Below, piece after piece: positions 5,238 to 5,660 of a DNA stretch of 5,660 bases. This stretch comes from Rudanella sp. (GTDB lineage: Bacteria; Bacteroidota; Bacteroidia; Cytophagales; Spirosomataceae). Position 1 is the first letter of the stretch. Each line of letters opens with the position of its first letter. A program made the translations under genes and the position numbers. The notes under the pieces were generated by a model, which was given only the letters and a program-made list of their open reading frames with translations, searched no databases and had not been told where the DNA came from. Location: the NCBI GenBank assembly GCA_026785985.1, contig JAJAYX010000124.1:1-5660 (forward strand), given 5' to 3'.

Positions 5238-5660
5238 TTAAGGTACTCTGGTAGCTTTCAAAAATACTTCCTTGATTGCTGGGTTAGAAATCACGTATTC
5301 AAGCCCTTTTCTACCAGTTGTAGTGTTTACACCCATCTGAGTTGTAAGAAAGCCTTCTTGTCGCAGAATATCAACATTTTGGGCTGGAATTCTGAATGCA
5401 GTTGCCCCTTGATTCGCATTTCTCGCATACGATGCGGCATACGATGCATCTTCAGCTAAAAAAAGAGGCCCGCTACCGCTTTCTGAGCCAGTCATACCCC
5501 TATATATGACCTTGTAAGTGTCGTCAGCACCTCCTGTCAAAAGCTTTGATATTTGCTGAGAAGTATAACTTTTACCCGTTAGTTGGCCTGTAGCAATAAC
5601 CGCTTCACTGACTACTCTGTTAGCAAACGCCCCTGCAATTTTACCAAAAATCCAGCCAAA
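5238..5660 (-). CDS. C-terminal tip of an RHS protein with putative ADP-ribosyltransferase-like toxin (partial, 5' end outside window)
   Basis: The frame is open from the window edge to TAA 5238-5240 and gives 140 residues; the rest of the RHS protein lies beyond 5660. The first 11 residues are [11 protein letters not shown], the pre-toxin motif shared with the orphan copy. A linker follows, then a domain with V-I-YRG (Arg54), PLFLAEDASYAASYAR (about 65-80), FRIP (89-92), and a late EYVISNPAIKEVF (121-133, Glu121). The spacing of Y-R-G, a small-residue S-Y-x-x-x-Y helix, and E-Y-V-I is what I would expect of an ADP-ribosyltransferase-fold toxin of the R-S-E or H-Y-E type. This is a by-eye match and no family is certain. 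A TTG at 5540 is inside the frame and is not a credible start. The downstream gene is the likely immunity partner. Confidence 0.7.
   Translation of the reverse strand, partial: FGWIFGKIAGAFANRVVSEAVIATGQLTGKSYTSQQISKLLTGGADDTYKVIYRGMTGSESGSGPLFLAEDASYAASYARNANQGATAFRIPAQNVDILRQEGFLTTQMGVNTTTGRKGLEYVISNPAIKEVFLKATRVP
5623..5660 (-). repeat. Pre-toxin direct repeat, copy in the main RHS gene (runs off window)
   Basis: This is the partner of the repeat at 4421-4458, in the same orientation and 1202 bases away, with two mismatches near its left end. It encodes the [11 protein letters not shown] motif at the start of the visible part of the RHS protein. The identity probably continues past the window edge, since the orphan copy keeps similar linker sequence upstream. 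Confidence 0.9.

Noticed and set aside
1..5660. CRISPR array, tRNA, rRNA, insertion sequence or attachment site
   Set aside because: No regularly spaced short repeats, no cloverleaf with a CCA-type end, no transposase or integrase motif and no terminal inverted repeats were seen; the only strong direct repeat is the pre-toxin motif.

Overview
The window looks like a mosaic accessory region from a Bacteroidota genome, most likely a Cytophagales/Spirosomataceae-type organism. This is inference from three things: the protein families (a DUF6922-like gene beside an AbiEii-like nucleotidyltransferase, and Bacteroidota-style RHS core sequences), start codons without strong Shine-Dalgarno sequences, and a TAnnTTnG-type -7 promoter box at 1567. 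No rRNA, tRNA, CRISPR array, transposase or integrase was found.

Left part, plus strand (1-1480): an AbiE-like toxin-antitoxin pair. A small DUF6922-like protein (128-430) is followed by an AbiEii/AbiGii-type nucleotidyltransferase (650-1480). A near-perfect intrinsic terminator hairpin (566-592) lies between them, and the nucleotidyltransferase carries an unusual Thr/Ala/Pro/Lys-rich C-terminal tail.

Middle part, plus strand (about 1540-3313): a run of small accessory genes of plasmid or integrative-element flavour. It holds a possible promoter, a 60-codon ORF, a protein resembling a free-standing MutS domain I (1789-2334), a gene split by an in-frame TAA (2385-2858), and a small protein with a Ser-Asp-Arg-Gln C-terminal module (2909-3313). 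Two of the reading frames here are each broken by a single in-frame stop codon.

Right part, minus strand (5660 down to about 3389): the 3' end of an RHS polymorphic-toxin locus. In transcription order it has: (1) the C-terminal tip of an RHS protein entering from beyond the window, with a conserved pre-toxin motif and a putative ADP-ribosyltransferase-like toxin; (2) a small cysteine-pair protein, probably its immunity protein; (3) a headless RHS core fragment, with the same pre-toxin motif and a different toxin domain containing an HELYR motif; (4) a small EF-Tu-domain-2-like protein, probably the second immunity protein; (5) a decayed third piece of RHS core. The two pre-toxin motifs are encoded by a direct repeat of about 38 bp spaced 1202 bp apart. 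Recombination there would replace toxin 1 and its immunity gene with toxin 2 and its own. GC-rich RHS core and AT-rich toxin/immunity segments alternate sharply, as expected of displaced 'orphan' toxin cassettes. The plus- and minus-strand blocks converge at about 3314-3388.
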